This document shows, piece by piece, positions 36,215 to 45,621 of a stretch of 64,000 bases of DNA (position 1 is its first letter; each line of letters starts with the position of its first letter). The notes below the pieces were generated by a model that saw nothing but the letters and a program-made list of their open reading frames with translations, did no database searches and was not told the origin of the DNA. Position numbers and translations under genes: made by a program. The DNA is from Phycisphaeraceae bacterium (GTDB lineage: Bacteria; Planctomycetota; Phycisphaerae; Phycisphaerales; UBA1924): the NCBI GenBank assembly GCA_019636845.1, contig JAHBWV010000001.1:930001-994000 (forward strand). The letters run 5' to 3'.

Positions 36215-37000
36215 ATGCTTGCCGCACTTTACCGCCATCGCGTGTATATCGCCCGCACAGCGTGGCGTGATGTGCGTCATCGGCATGTGGGATCTGCGGC
36301 CGGCGCGGCGTGGAACATCCTGCGTCCGGTCGCGTTGATCGCCGTTTTCACGATCGTCTTTGGCCAGGTCATGACGGGGCGGGATGGGGGCGGATTCACG
36401 GGTATTCACTTTACGTTGTACCTGTGCGCTGCCCTGCTTCCATGGACGGCGTTCTCGGAGGCGGTGAGCCGTGGTACGCACGCTCTTGTCGGCAGCGCGG
36501 CGTACCTGCGGAAGCTCGCGATCGACGAGGAGGTGTATGTTGCGCAGTCCGTGCTGAGCGCGGGTATTTCGCTGCTGATCAGCATGGTGCTGCTGGTCGG
36601 TCTGGCGCTGGCACTCGGCCACGGGCCGTTGTTGACGTGGCTGCTTCTTCCATTGCCGCTGGTGTTGCTGCTGCTGTTCGGCATGGGGCTGGGGATGGCC
36701 CTCGGCACGGTGTTCGTCTTTGTGAGAGATGTACGCCAGCTCGTAGAGATCGCACTGCTGATCGGCTTCTGGACCGTTCCGATCGTTTATGACCCTCGCA
36801 TCGTGCCGGACTGGTTCCGGGCGACGTTCCCCTTTAATCCGGTGTATCCGTTTCTTCACGCGGTGAGGGATCTGTTCCTCGCGGGTACGCTACCGGCTCT
36901 GGGCACCTGGGCACTGATGCTTTCGTGGACGGTTGCGTCGATCGCGTTCGGGCACGTGGTGCTTGAGCGGCTCCGTCCGGAGATCCGTGACAACCTCTGA
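36215..37000 (+). CDS. ABC-2 type polysaccharide export permease
   Basis: 261 residues, six membrane helices in the KpsM/Wzm pattern. 'WRDVRHRHVGSAAGAAWNILRPVALIAVFTIVFG' is the cytoplasmic amphipathic lead and first helix, and 'RDVRQLVEIALLIGFWTVPIVYD' and 'FNPVYPFLHAVRDLFL' are the other family marks. It should form the channel with the Wzt-type ATPase. Start chosen at the ATG giving 'MLAALYRHRVYI'; the frame is open upstream over the divergent glycosyltransferase start (97 bp between starts). Confidence 0.87.
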   Translation: MLAALYRHRVYIARTAWRDVRHRHVGSAAGAAWNILRPVALIAVFTIVFGQVMTGRDGGGFTGIHFTLYLCAALLPWTAFSEAVSRGTHALVGSAAYLRKLAIDEEVYVAQSVLSAGISLLISMVLLVGLALALGHGPLLTWLLLPLPLVLLLLFGMGLGMALGTVFVFVRDVRQLVEIALLIGFWTVPIVYDPRIVPDWFRATFPFNPVYPFLHAVRDLFLAGTLPALGTWALMLSWTVASIAFGHVVLERLRPEIRDNL

Positions 37001-37072
37001 TCCTGTTCCCTGCATGGCACGTCTTGCCGATGCCGAAACCGTTGCCCGCCTCACCCTGTAGACTCCCGACCC

Positions 37073-37807
37073 ATGCAAACCGCAGCCGCACCAGTCAGCA
37101 CGAAGAACGTCGCCGAGCTCAGAGGCGTGCGCAAGGTCTATCGCAAGCCGGACGGAACCGTGATGGTTGAGGCCCTTCGGGGGATCGATCTGGATATTCC
37201 GCGCGGCCAGTACATCGCGATCATGGGTGCCTCGGGCTCGGGCAAATCAACCCTCATGAACATCCTGGGGTGCCTCGATCGGCCTTCGGAGGGGTCGTAC
37301 ACGGTCGATGGCGAGGACACCCGGACGATGCCGGATGAGCAACTTTCCGTCTTCCGTGGTCGGAAGATCGGATTCGTGTTCCAGGCGTTCAACCTTATTC
37401 CGCAGTTGACGATTGAGGAGAACGTGGCGACGCCGCTTTTCTACCAGGGGGTTCCGAAGCACGATCGGATCAAGCGGGCGATCGAGTCGCTCGCTCTGGT
37501 AGGGCTGGATGATCGAGTGGGGCATCGGCCGAGCGAGCTTTCGGGCGGGCAGCAGCAGCGGTCTGCGATCGCGAGGGCGCTCGTGACCAATCCGGTGATC
37601 CTGATGGCTGACGAGCCGACCGGGAACCTCGATTCGACCACTGGCCGGGCGATTCTCAGACTCTTTGAGAATCTTCATTCTCAGGGCATGACGCTCATCA
37701 TGGTGACGCACGACGACTCGATCGCCAAGCGGTGCGAGCGCGTGGTGCGTCTGAAGGACGGGCTGATCGAGTACGACCGAATGGTCGAGAATCGCATCAG
37801 GGACTGA
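37073..37807 (+). CDS. ABC transporter ATP-binding protein (MacB/LolD group), no adjacent permease
   Basis: 244 residues. Walker A 'GASGSGKST', Q-loop 'FVFQAFNLIPQLTIEENV', signature 'LSGGQQQRSAIARAL', Walker B 'VILMADEPTGNLD' and 'MVTHDDSIA'. This set is typical of ATPases that serve MacB, LolC or FtsX-like permeases. The flanking genes (ABC-2 permease on the left, a phosphatase on the opposite strand on the right) do not encode such a partner, so it must work with a permease elsewhere. 72 bp after the ABC-2 gene, with its own ATG. Confidence 0.9.
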   Translation: MQTAAAPVSTKNVAELRGVRKVYRKPDGTVMVEALRGIDLDIPRGQYIAIMGASGSGKSTLMNILGCLDRPSEGSYTVDGEDTRTMPDEQLSVFRGRKIGFVFQAFNLIPQLTIEENVATPLFYQGVPKHDRIKRAIESLALVGLDDRVGHRPSELSGGQQQRSAIARALVTNPVILMADEPTGNLDSTTGRAILRLFENLHSQGMTLIMVTHDDSIAKRCERVVRLKDGLIEYDRMVENRIRD

Positions 37808-37842
37808 GACGCACCGGATCGGTTGATTGAGGGCTGCGAGCG

Positions 37843-39075
37843 TTATGCGGCTCTTCGCATGGCCTGAGTGTCGGCGTCTCTTGCGGCGATCGCCATAGCG
37901 GTGACATCGTCGGCTTGGTGGAGCGATCCGGCTTGTTCGAGGAGCACGCCCCGGAGTTCGGCCATTGACTCTTCGAGCGATGCCGCGCTCTTGGGGTCGC
38001 AGAGTCGAGCGAAATGCTCGACGTATGTTGTCGTGGGCATGCGTATCTCGTGGGCGTCTGCGCCGGCCTTTGGGAAGCAGGTCTCGAACCCATCGGTGTA
38101 CATGAGCAGCGTGCGTCCGGGTGCGAGCGTGAGTTCTGTCACGCCGAAGCTGGCGTCATCGAAGACGCCCAGAAGCGGGCCGTCGGTCTCGACGCGTTCG
38201 ACGCCGCTCTTTGAGATGAGCAGGGGTGGGGGGTGTCCAGCGCCAGAGACTTTCACGACTCTCGTTACAGTGTCGATTGTCGCGTAGATCGCGGTCACAA
38301 ATCTGGTCGCGCCGGACTGAGCCGCCATGAGATCCACGTTCAGCCGGTCGAGCATTGCGCCTGGATCGGCCATGACGTGTGCGGGGGCGGATTGGATGGA
38401 TCGAGCGATGATCATGGTGAGCAGAGCCGCGGGGACGCCGTGCCCGACGGCGTCCGCGACGAGAACACCGATCGTTCGGTCGTCTATCTGTCGCACGCAG
38501 TGCATGTCTCCGGAGACGTATCCGGTGGGCTGGTGGAGAACTGCGATGTCGAAGCCGCGGGCTTCAACGGTCCCGCGTGGCATGAAGTCGCGCTGGATCT
38601 TAGCTGCGAGCGACATCTCCTCGTGCATGCGCGAGATCTCGCCGTGCATGCCTCCCTGGCAGTGCTGGGCGATTGCGAGTTCATGGGCGAGTCGCTGGAC
38701 GGTGTGCTGTCTGAGGGCGAGCGTGCAGAGCGCGGTGGCGATGCGGGCGGGCGAGGCGTCGGCGTTCCAGACCATGATGCCGGGGGTCTCGGCCTGATCG
38801 GCTCTGCTCTCGAGGAGCACGAGGGCGGGGACACATCTGCCGTCGAGCATGTCGAGGAGTTGGGTGAGCTTCGCGCCGCGCAGCGTCGGGTCTCCCACGA
38901 CGAGGGTCGTATGCTGGGCGAGGGAACGCTCGAGCGCGAGCGAGCCGTGATCGACCATTCTCACGGTTGGCGCGGGGGACTCGGGAGGCCAATGCTCAAG
39001 GATCCGAGTCAGGAGCGCGTCGCACCGCGATGATTGCCCTTCGCCGTGCGCGACGATCAGCGTCCGATGCGTCAT
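37843..39075 (-). CDS. SpoIIE/RsbU-type PP2C phosphatase with receiver-like N-terminus
   Basis: 410 residues. About 165-395 is the PP2C_SpoIIE domain: 'AAKIQRDFMPRG', 'GYVSGDMHCVRQID', 'VADAVGHGVPAALLTMI' and 'LYTDGFETC' hold the metal-binding aspartates. Residues 1-130 look like a response-regulator receiver without an obvious phosphorylated Asp; 140-165 form a linker helix. Such proteins dephosphorylate anti-sigma-factor antagonists. No cognate anti-sigma gene is in the window. Same strand as the DUF192 gene upstream (51 bp gap). Confidence 0.86.
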   Translation of the reverse strand: MTHRTLIVAHGEGQSSRCDALLTRILEHWPPESPAPTVRMVDHGSLALERSLAQHTTLVVGDPTLRGAKLTQLLDMLDGRCVPALVLLESRADQAETPGIMVWNADASPARIATALCTLALRQHTVQRLAHELAIAQHCQGGMHGEISRMHEEMSLAAKIQRDFMPRGTVEARGFDIAVLHQPTGYVSGDMHCVRQIDDRTIGVLVADAVGHGVPAALLTMIIARSIQSAPAHVMADPGAMLDRLNVDLMAAQSGATRFVTAIYATIDTVTRVVKVSGAGHPPPLLISKSGVERVETDGPLLGVFDDASFGVTELTLAPGRTLLMYTDGFETCFPKAGADAHEIRMPTTTYVEHFARLCDPKSAASLEESMAELRGVLLEQAGSLHQADDVTAMAIAARDADTQAMRRAA

Positions 39076-39126
39076 CCTGCTCCCCTTGGGTGGCCCGATG
39101 TGCGAGGGCCTTGTTTGGGGATCGGC

Positions 39127-40077
39127 TCAGCGAGCGAGCCGCTTCAGGCGTTCGGCGTCCATGCCGATTGTTGCGCCGGGTTGAAGTCCGAGCGTGCGGA
39201 TTGTGCCGCCCCGGAGCTCGATCGCGAACTGCATGAGGCCGTTGCTTGGATAGGGCTTCAGGCGATTCTCGTATGCATCTGGGGATTCGCCGGGGGCGCG
39301 TGGTGGTTCGGGCAGCATCTCGTGGAAGGAGAGAACCTTGCCGGACGCGTCGAGGTAGATAATGTCGATGGGGATTGGGCAGTCGCGCATGACGAAGTGA
39401 CGCTCGGTTGCGTCCGGAAACACGAAGAGCATGCCGCTGTCCTCGGCGATTTCGACGCGTCCTGAGAGTCCCATCATCCTGACGGGATCGCTGGCGGCGA
39501 GTTCGAGGTAGAAGTCTTTGGATCCGATTCTGACACGTTCGAGTTCGGACGCCTTGGAGAGTCTGGCGGTATCGATGGCGACTTTTTCGCCCTCGGTGAT
39601 TCCGAGTTTTGCGGCCATGCCCCCCTCGATCTCGATCGCGAATTGGGCGGGGAAGCGGCTTGAGTACTTCTTGAGCCGCGCGTCGTAGGCGTAGTCGTCC
39701 TCGTCGGGGCGTCGGGGTTCTTCGGGCTGCATGGTGTGGATCGCCGTGATGCGGCCCGTGGCGTCGATGAAGAGCACGTCGATGGGAATGGGGCAGTCGC
39801 GCATGAGGAAGCTCAGGCGCTGAGCCCTCGGGAAGACGAAGAGCATGCCGGTGCCGGGGGGGATCTCGGTGCGACCTCCCATGCCTTTGATTCGTGCCTC
39901 GTTCGTTGCGGCGACCTCGAGCTTGAACGGCTTGTCCTTCAGCTTGACGGTCATGGTTGGGGCGAGCACGACACGTTCGTTGGCCTTTGATCCGTCGGTC
40001 AGCCCGCCGCTGATTGAGGCGACGATCGCTCCGGCGACGGCGAGGAACGCAACGACACCGATCAGCTTGCCCATCAT
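39127..40077 (-). CDS. Exported tandem DUF192 protein
   Basis: 316 residues. Start set to the ATG that overlaps the gluQ stop in ATGA; a longer version starting seven codons earlier is possible. An N-terminal hydrophobic stretch ('MGKLIGVVAFLAVAGAIVASI') is a signal or anchor. Two DUF192 copies follow, at about 40-170 and 180-310, each with the block 'G(M/L)SGRVEI...GMLFVFP...(L/F)MRDCPIPID'. Usual members hold one copy. DUF192 role is unknown; it is commonly exported. Confidence 0.84.
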   Translation of the reverse strand: MMGKLIGVVAFLAVAGAIVASISGGLTDGSKANERVVLAPTMTVKLKDKPFKLEVAATNEARIKGMGGRTEIPPGTGMLFVFPRAQRLSFLMRDCPIPIDVLFIDATGRITAIHTMQPEEPRRPDEDDYAYDARLKKYSSRFPAQFAIEIEGGMAAKLGITEGEKVAIDTARLSKASELERVRIGSKDFYLELAASDPVRMMGLSGRVEIAEDSGMLFVFPDATERHFVMRDCPIPIDIIYLDASGKVLSFHEMLPEPPRAPGESPDAYENRLKPYPSNGLMQFAIELRGGTIRTLGLQPGATIGMDAERLKRLAR

Positions 40078-41063
40078 CGATCGCCCCTGCGAAGCCATGC
40101 GTCGTCCTCCGAACTGAATGTGATCGCGTGCTTTGGGATCTTATCGAGGGAGAATGCCCGGAGGAATGCGGCGGCGGACATGGGCTCGGGCCTGTCGATC
40201 ATGGCGCACCAATAGGCGATGAGGCCGATCACGCGTTGGGGCGGCACACCGAGGGAGCGATAGGTGTCGAGACGTGTGTCGCCGTGGCGTTTGGCCAGAC
40301 GACGCCCGTCGGGGCCTTTGACGAGAGGCAGATGGGTGTGGGTCGGCTCATTAGGGAGGCCGAGGGCGCGGTAGAGCAGCAGTTGTCTTGCGGCAGAATC
40401 GAGGAGATCATCGCCGCGGACGACCTCGGTGATGCCCTGCCTTGCATCGTCGACGACGACGGCGAGTTGATAGGCCGGAACCCGCTGCTTTGTCCAGACG
40501 ATGAAGTCGCCTGCGATCTGCGAGATGTCGAATGATGAGTGCCCGGCGAAGCGATCCAGGAGGTCGACCACGCCGGGCTCGACAACGAATCGCCATGTCG
40601 CGGTGTCGTTGTCGAACCCGCGGTTCATCGCGGCTCGGTCGATGGGGGGCCTGAGACTCGCGGGGAATCTGACCTCATGCGAGCCCTCTTGCGGCGCGGA
40701 AGCTGCGTCGGTCTGCGCGGCGCTGTGTCGATCAACATCCGAGCGGGTGAGTGCCGTGGGGTAGGCGAGCCCGGACTCTGCCAGGCGTTGCATCGCGTTT
40801 CTATAGACGTCCGGCGTGCTCGACTGCCAGGTCGGGCCTTCATCCCAGTCGATACCGAGCCATGCGAGTGTGTCGATGGCTTGTGTGTCGGCTCCGGGTT
40901 TGATGCGGGGGCCGTCGAGATCTTCGATGCGGAGCAGGATGCTCCAGCCGGCCTGACGCGCCATCGCCCAGTTGATGAGGAACGTACGGGCGTTTCCGAG
41001 GTGCAGCGCGCCGGTAGGGGACGGTGCGAGTCTTGTCTTCGAATGTAGGGGTGCTTCATCCAC
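40074..41063 (-). CDS. gluQ: Glutamyl-Q tRNA(Asp) synthetase
   Basis: 329 residues. 'TRLAPSPTGALHLGNARTFLINW' holds the class I HIGH-like motif (HLGN), and 'GPDGRRLAKRHGDTRLD' the KMSKS-like one (RLAKR). The anticodon-binding domain of GluRS is missing, as in GluQ-RS, which attaches glutamate to queuosine of tRNA-Asp. The zinc-binding Cys (CxC..C) expected between the HIGH region and residue 140 are not seen: the site reads 'AYPTALTRSDVDRH'. Head-to-tail with the DUF192 gene; start codons of the two genes are coupled. Confidence 0.88.
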   Translation of the reverse strand: MDEAPLHSKTRLAPSPTGALHLGNARTFLINWAMARQAGWSILLRIEDLDGPRIKPGADTQAIDTLAWLGIDWDEGPTWQSSTPDVYRNAMQRLAESGLAYPTALTRSDVDRHSAAQTDAASAPQEGSHEVRFPASLRPPIDRAAMNRGFDNDTATWRFVVEPGVVDLLDRFAGHSSFDISQIAGDFIVWTKQRVPAYQLAVVVDDARQGITEVVRGDDLLDSAARQLLLYRALGLPNEPTHTHLPLVKGPDGRRLAKRHGDTRLDTYRSLGVPPQRVIGLIAYWCAMIDRPEPMSAAAFLRAFSLDKIPKHAITFSSEDDAWLRRGDR

Positions 41064-41181
41064 AGGTCGTCAAGGGGGCATCTTTACCGTGCGGCACGCC
41101 CTGATGCGTTGTGCGCGGGCATCGGGTAGCATACCTCATACGCCCGCTGTCCGGGCCGACCACATCGCAGCCGGAGTTGAC

Positions 41182-41472
41182 ATGCAGAAGCTCAACGAGG
41201 ACGAGATCCAAGCAGAGCTGGCGAAGCTGCCCGAATGGTCTGAGACCGGTGAGGCGATCCAGCGGACGTACGGCTTTCAGGACTTTGTTCAATCGATGGG
41301 GTTTGTCACGCGGGTTGCTGAGGAGGCGGAGCGGTCGCAGCACCATCCGGACATTCTGATTCGCTACAACAAGGTCACGCTGACGCTCTCGACCCACGAC
41401 GCGGGCGGGATCACGATGAAGGACTTTGACCTGGCGTCCAAAGCGGATGGGTTTGCGAAGGCGCAGAGATAG
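41182..41472 (+). CDS. phhB: 4a-hydroxytetrahydrobiopterin dehydratase
   Basis: 96 residues, the standard length. 'SQHHPDILIRYNKVTLTLSTHDAGG' includes the His54-His55-Pro56 catalytic signature and the C-terminal 'LT..DFDLA' strand. It restores the dihydropterin made by aromatic amino-acid hydroxylases, though no hydroxylase gene is visible. The frame is open upstream, but only the stretch from this ATG is family-like. Divergent from gluQ with 118 bp between starts. Confidence 0.92.
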   Translation: MQKLNEDEIQAELAKLPEWSETGEAIQRTYGFQDFVQSMGFVTRVAEEAERSQHHPDILIRYNKVTLTLSTHDAGGITMKDFDLASKADGFAKAQR

Positions 41473-41507
41473 TACGGGCGTTCTTGTCGTGTTGATCGAG
41501 AATGAAA

Positions 41508-41538
41508 GACGCGCCCGGCTTTCATCGCCGGACGCGTC
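41508..41538 (-). terminator. Strong hairpin, probable two-way terminator
   Basis: GACGCG-C-CCGGC, a 7-base loop and GCCGG-A-CGCGTC form an 11-bp stem with one C-A mismatch. It sits between the stop of the pterin dehydratase gene (+) and the stop of the exported-protein gene (-). Read leftward, the stem is followed by TTTCATTCTC, a weak T-rich tail, so it should end the leftward transcript; the rightward side lacks a T run. Confidence 0.6.
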
Positions 41539-41590
41539 GAAGAGTACATGTAGGGACAAGATCGTGGATTGGAGCCGGCAACTGCGTCTT

Positions 41591-42823
41591 TCAGCTCCGG
41601 CGGCGACGCCCAGCCCCGAAGAGCACTCCCATGCTGAGGGTGAGAACCGCTCCGGGGGCCGGAACGATGTTGAACCCGCAGCCGCAGAATCTCACATCGT
41701 TGAGATTGATCTTGTCAGCGATGAGCTGCGTGCACCCTTGTGCGTTGTTGATGTTGATCTCGCCCCCCCTCAGCCCGAGTGACCAGAATGCAACGCCGTT
41801 GATCACGGCGTTGCTGATGTTGAAGTGTTGGCTGTTATCCTCGCGATCGGTCACAAACAAGACACTTCCGAGGCCAATTCCGCTGTTGCCGATGAGGATG
41901 TTTGCCTGTGAAACGAGGAATTTCGCGTTGTCGGGCACTCGGAAAATGGCGCCTGAGCCCTCGGGACCATCGATCACGAGATTGGCGTTCTGAAGCAGGA
42001 AATCGCTCCCGCCGGTGACGATGTCGATCACGTTCAGGCCCGGTCCGAGGGTGATCGTGCGGTGCGAGTCGATCTTGCCGCCGGTCCCGCTGACGTTGAG
42101 CACGCCGGTTGATGCAAGCCCATTGATCGCGGTGCGTGCGGCGGCCAACTCGTTGCGCAACCCGGAATGATCGATGTTTCCGGTAACGCCTGCGAAGTTA
42201 CTCGCATCCATCCGTGTGGATGCAAGCGCCATTCCTGGCCCGACATAGGTGCCGAATCCATTCGTGTTGTGGTTCACGCCGGGACTTGCGAAGCCGGTGG
42301 GCGTGAAGGTATTGGGGAAGTGGTTCGGGTCATTGAAGAACGAGTTCTGAGTCCCCGCGTTTGCACTTGTTCTAGGCCCCGCAGTCCACACACCACGGTC
42401 GCCATAGACACCCACATCCTGTAGGTTGTAGACGCCGTTCGGGTGGGTGATCGCCACGTTGCCATTGCCGCAGATGCCGGAGTTGACCGGTCGAGCATTG
42501 AGCGGGATGTTGGGAACGTTGCCGCGCAGCCCGGGACCGCCACTGCTGCCACCAGTGAGAAAGCTGCTCGTGGAAGGAACAGGTGCCTTGTTGGCTCCGA
42601 GTTCGAAGTTGTTCACGTTGACGGCTTGCCCTACGCCTGGCTGACCACCCGATGAGTTCTGGGGACCCATTCCGACGAGCAGCCAGTTGCGGCTTTCGAG
42701 TGTGCTGAACGGGAGTATGTCCGCGCGTGCATCCCCACAGAGCCACAAGCCGCAGGTCAATCCTGCAGCGGCTACGAGAACAAAGCGGCGAACGATGTTG
42801 ATGTCAGCATAAATTGAACGCAT
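41591..42823 (-). CDS. Exported protein with planctomycete PAPG/Arg C-terminal sorting signal
   Basis: 410 residues. Signal peptide about 10-35 ('VLVAAAGLTCGLWLCGDARA'). A Gly/Asn/Ser-rich body follows, and a choice-of-anchor-like beta region from about 230. The C-terminus 'PAPGAVLTLSMGVLFGAGRRRRS' has the PEP-CTERM-like layout seen in planctomycetes: PxPG, hydrophobic helix, Arg cluster. Such proteins are anchored or released by an exosortase-type enzyme. AGGAG lies nine bases before the ATG. Function is unknown. Confidence 0.72.
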   Translation of the reverse strand: MRSIYADINIVRRFVLVAAAGLTCGLWLCGDARADILPFSTLESRNWLLVGMGPQNSSGGQPGVGQAVNVNNFELGANKAPVPSTSSFLTGGSSGGPGLRGNVPNIPLNARPVNSGICGNGNVAITHPNGVYNLQDVGVYGDRGVWTAGPRTSANAGTQNSFFNDPNHFPNTFTPTGFASPGVNHNTNGFGTYVGPGMALASTRMDASNFAGVTGNIDHSGLRNELAAARTAINGLASTGVLNVSGTGGKIDSHRTITLGPGLNVIDIVTGGSDFLLQNANLVIDGPEGSGAIFRVPDNAKFLVSQANILIGNSGIGLGSVLFVTDREDNSQHFNISNAVINGVAFWSLGLRGGEININNAQGCTQLIADKINLNDVRFCGCGFNIVPAPGAVLTLSMGVLFGAGRRRRS

Positions 42824-43040
42824 CCCGTTTCACTCCTATTAGGCCGATGTGACCACAATGATGGCGTAGCCTTACGGGATACAAATAGAGGTTCTAGCAA
42901 GTAAAATCCAGCAAAATCACCCAAAATAGTCGTTGCCTCACTTGAGGTGGCCAGATGTGGTCTGGATCACCTCATTTATTCTGTTGAAGTGCGAGCCAGA
43001 TCACCCATTTTGCCAGAGGACGACCCGGAGTTTGACCGCC

Positions 43041-43772
43041 TTATCGCAGTTCGACGCTCCAGTACGCGTGGTCGAGGAATGCCTTCCATGACTGGTACTT
43101 CTCGCTGCCGAGGCGGAGGGTGACGAGGGGGTTCCGCTTGGGGCGGATGGGACGGCGGACGAGCTTCATGCTGGCCTGATCGGGCGTTCTGCCGCCCTTG
43201 CGCGCGTTGCATCTGATGCAGGCACAGACGAGGTTCTCCCACGTGTCTTGCCCGCCCTGTGTGCGGGGCACGACGTGGTCGATCGACAGCTCGCTTGTGG
43301 AGAAGTGTCGGCCGCAGTACTGGCAGGTGTTGCGGTCGCGAGCGAACAGATTGCGTCGGTTCAGCTTCACGACCTGGGCGGGGAGGCGGTCGTACCCGAG
43401 GAGACGCACGATGCGCGGCACGGCGATTTCTGTCCGCGTGGTGCGGACCCAGTCGTGGCGTTCGCGTTCGAACTGGCGTTGGAGTTCGGCGATCTCGCAC
43501 CAAGACTCAAAGTCGTAGTTCAGGTACTTGCCGTCTTCGACGTGGACGACCTCGGCGATGTTGCGGACGAGGAGGCAGAACGCACGGCGCGCGGAGACGA
43601 CGCGGACGGCGGCAAAGGCCCGGTTGAGCACAAGCACTTTCGCGTTCATGCCATCGGCACCGAGCATGCCTGGAACGATGGCGAGCCCGCCCGACGAAGA
43701 GACAACGACATCCGTGTCGTCGAGGATGTGCCCCGGAAGGCCGATTCCATGCTCGGCAGTGTCGCCTTGCAT
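43041..43772 (-). CDS. HNH endonuclease-family protein
   Basis: 243 residues. The C-terminal half has 'CQYCGRHFSTSELSIDHVVPRTQGGQDTWENLVCACIRCNARKG': a zinc knuckle from two Cys pairs, and His/Asn catalytic positions of the HNH_5-type domain. Residues 1-65 carry a Gly/Val-rich lead; the homologous part starts at 'MNAKVLVLNRAFAAV' (residue 42), and that Met is an alternative start. Similar stand-alone HNH proteins are common and their substrate is unknown; no restriction or CRISPR partner is nearby. Confidence 0.82.
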   Translation of the reverse strand: MQGDTAEHGIGLPGHILDDTDVVVSSSGGLAIVPGMLGADGMNAKVLVLNRAFAAVRVVSARRAFCLLVRNIAEVVHVEDGKYLNYDFESWCEIAELQRQFERERHDWVRTTRTEIAVPRIVRLLGYDRLPAQVVKLNRRNLFARDRNTCQYCGRHFSTSELSIDHVVPRTQGGQDTWENLVCACIRCNARKGGRTPDQASMKLVRRPIRPKRNPLVTLRLGSEKYQSWKAFLDHAYWSVELR

Positions 43773-43976
43773 ATCTCCCTCTCATGTCGTGGCTCCGCCA
43801 CGCACCCGTAACCTTACAGATCGGCTCGCTGCCTATCAAGTCGGAAGAGAATGCCAAATCTCTTGTTCACAGAGACTTCGCACCGGGCATGCCGGGAGAG
43901 GCGTGCTTCGATCGGGTTGGGTGGAGGAGCTGCGGGGCGTCCGAGAATGGTGAGGTGATGCACCGGATGCCCGGTT

Positions 43977-45590
43977 TCAGTGCCTGAAGTGTCTTATTCC
44001 AGTGATCAGGCAGGTGACGCCGCGTTTCTCGCAGAGGTCGAAGGTCTCTTGATCGCGCTTCGAGCCCCCGGGATGGACGATGACGGACACGCCGGAATCG
44101 ATGAGAACGCCTGGGCCATCCGGGAAGGGGAAGAAAGCATCTGAGACGGCGATGACACCCGAGGCGAGAGGGCCGGACTTCTGGGCGGCGATGCGGCATG
44201 AAGCGAGGCGGTCCATCTGTCCCGCGCCTGCGCCGTAGAGACGCAGGCAGCCGCCATCAGCAGTCGTTGACTCGATGCCGCCGATCGCGATGGCGTTGCT
44301 GGAGAGCGCGCGGCAGACGATTTCAAGCATGGCGGCGGCCGCAAGAGTCTGCTCAGTGGGGGTCGGTCCTGCGGTGTGTGTCCATCCGGATGTGTCGCCG
44401 ACGCGTGTGTCCTGGTCCTGCGCGAGTATTCCGCCGGAGATAGATCGCAGTTCCATCCTGCCGGTGCGGCCGGGTCGGAAGAGGCCCGTTTCGAGGATTC
44501 TCACGTTTGCCCAGCGATTCGCGATGATCGCGGCGGCGTTGGGCGTGTAGGACGGAGCGATGACAACCTCGAAAAAGGTGCCATCACGGACGATTCTCTC
44601 TGCGGCTGCCTCGTCGATCTCGCCGTTGCACGCGAGAATGCCGCCGAACGCGGCGAGGGGGTCGCCCGCGATTGCCCCATCGATGGCGGCGAGGGCCGAG
44701 CGGCCGATCGCGGCTCCGCATGGGTTCGTGTGCTTGACGACGCATGCGCCGAAGCGAGCGGGTTCTCCGGCGACGCCGCGCATCATGGCGACGAGATCGA
44801 GAGCTGCGGCGGCATCGAGGATGTTGTTGTAACCCAGTTGCTTGCCGTGGATCTGGCGAGCGTTTCCGATGCTTGTTTCCTGTGAGGTCGGATCGACATA
44901 GAGGGCGGCGCGTTGGTGCGGGTTCTCGCCGTAGCGAAGCTCTTCCTGCTTGACGAGGCGCGGCGAGAGGACGGGGGGGAAGGTCGAGCCGTCGCGTTTG
45001 CCGAGGTGTGTGGCGATGGCTGCATCGTACTTGCTGGTACGGCTGAAGGCGGCGGCCGCGAGCTCGGCCCGGAGGCGGTAGGTTGTGCAGCCGTCATGTG
45101 CGGCGAGTTCGGAGACCACGCGGTCGTATTGATCCGGGCTCGTGACGACTGTCACGGAGGCGAAGTTCTTCGCTCCTGAGCGGATCATGGAAGGGCCACC
45201 GATGTCGATCTGTTCGATGGCTTCGGCATCGGTGACGCCTTCGCGGGCGATCGTCTGTTCGAAGGGGTAGAGGTTCACACAGACAAGATCGATCTCTCGG
45301 ATGCCGCGGGCCTTGAGTGTGGAGACATGGTCGGGGTTTGACCTGAGCGCGAGCAGCCCGCCGTGGATCGCCGGGTGCAGCGTCTTGACCCTGCCGTCGA
45401 GCATCTCGGGAAAGCCGGTGAAGGCGTCGATCGGCGTGACCGGGAGACCGGCATCGGCGAGGGCCTTTGCGGTTCCTCCTGTTGAGATGAGTTCGACCCC
45501 TCGCTCTGCGAGGGCGCGCGCGAAGGGTACGAGGTCCGTCTTGTCGCTGACGCTCAGGAGCGCACGGGCGATCCGCACATGGTCCGACAT
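43977..45590 (-). CDS. purH: Bifunctional AICAR transformylase / IMP cyclohydrolase
   Basis: 537 residues. N-terminal MGS domain (about 1-140, '[36 protein letters not shown]') gives IMP cyclohydrolase, and the rest gives AICAR transformylase with '[11 protein letters not shown]', '[28 protein letters not shown]' and '[10 protein letters not shown]'. These are the last two steps of de novo IMP synthesis in the cytoplasm. ATG chosen at '[12 protein letters not shown]'; an upstream Met is possible but off the family alignment. The BamB-like gene lies 31 bp farther upstream on the same strand. Confidence 0.95.
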   Translation of the reverse strand: MSDHVRIARALLSVSDKTDLVPFARALAERGVELISTGGTAKALADAGLPVTPIDAFTGFPEMLDGRVKTLHPAIHGGLLALRSNPDHVSTLKARGIREIDLVCVNLYPFEQTIAREGVTDAEAIEQIDIGGPSMIRSGAKNFASVTVVTSPDQYDRVVSELAAHDGCTTYRLRAELAAAAFSRTSKYDAAIATHLGKRDGSTFPPVLSPRLVKQEELRYGENPHQRAALYVDPTSQETSIGNARQIHGKQLGYNNILDAAAALDLVAMMRGVAGEPARFGACVVKHTNPCGAAIGRSALAAIDGAIAGDPLAAFGGILACNGEIDEAAAERIVRDGTFFEVVIAPSYTPNAAAIIANRWANVRILETGLFRPGRTGRMELRSISGGILAQDQDTRVGDTSGWTHTAGPTPTEQTLAAAAMLEIVCRALSSNAIAIGGIESTTADGGCLRLYGAGAGQMDRLASCRIAAQKSGPLASGVIAVSDAFFPFPDGPGVLIDSGVSVIVHPGGSKRDQETFDLCEKRGVTCLITGIRHFRH

Positions 45591-45621
45591 CTCGCCACGC
45601 CTCCCGCGGCACTCCCTCCGC

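Noticed and set aside
43041..43772. The HNH protein as part of a defence system
   Set aside because: Neighbours are an exported protein and purH; no methylase, helicase or CRISPR gene is near.
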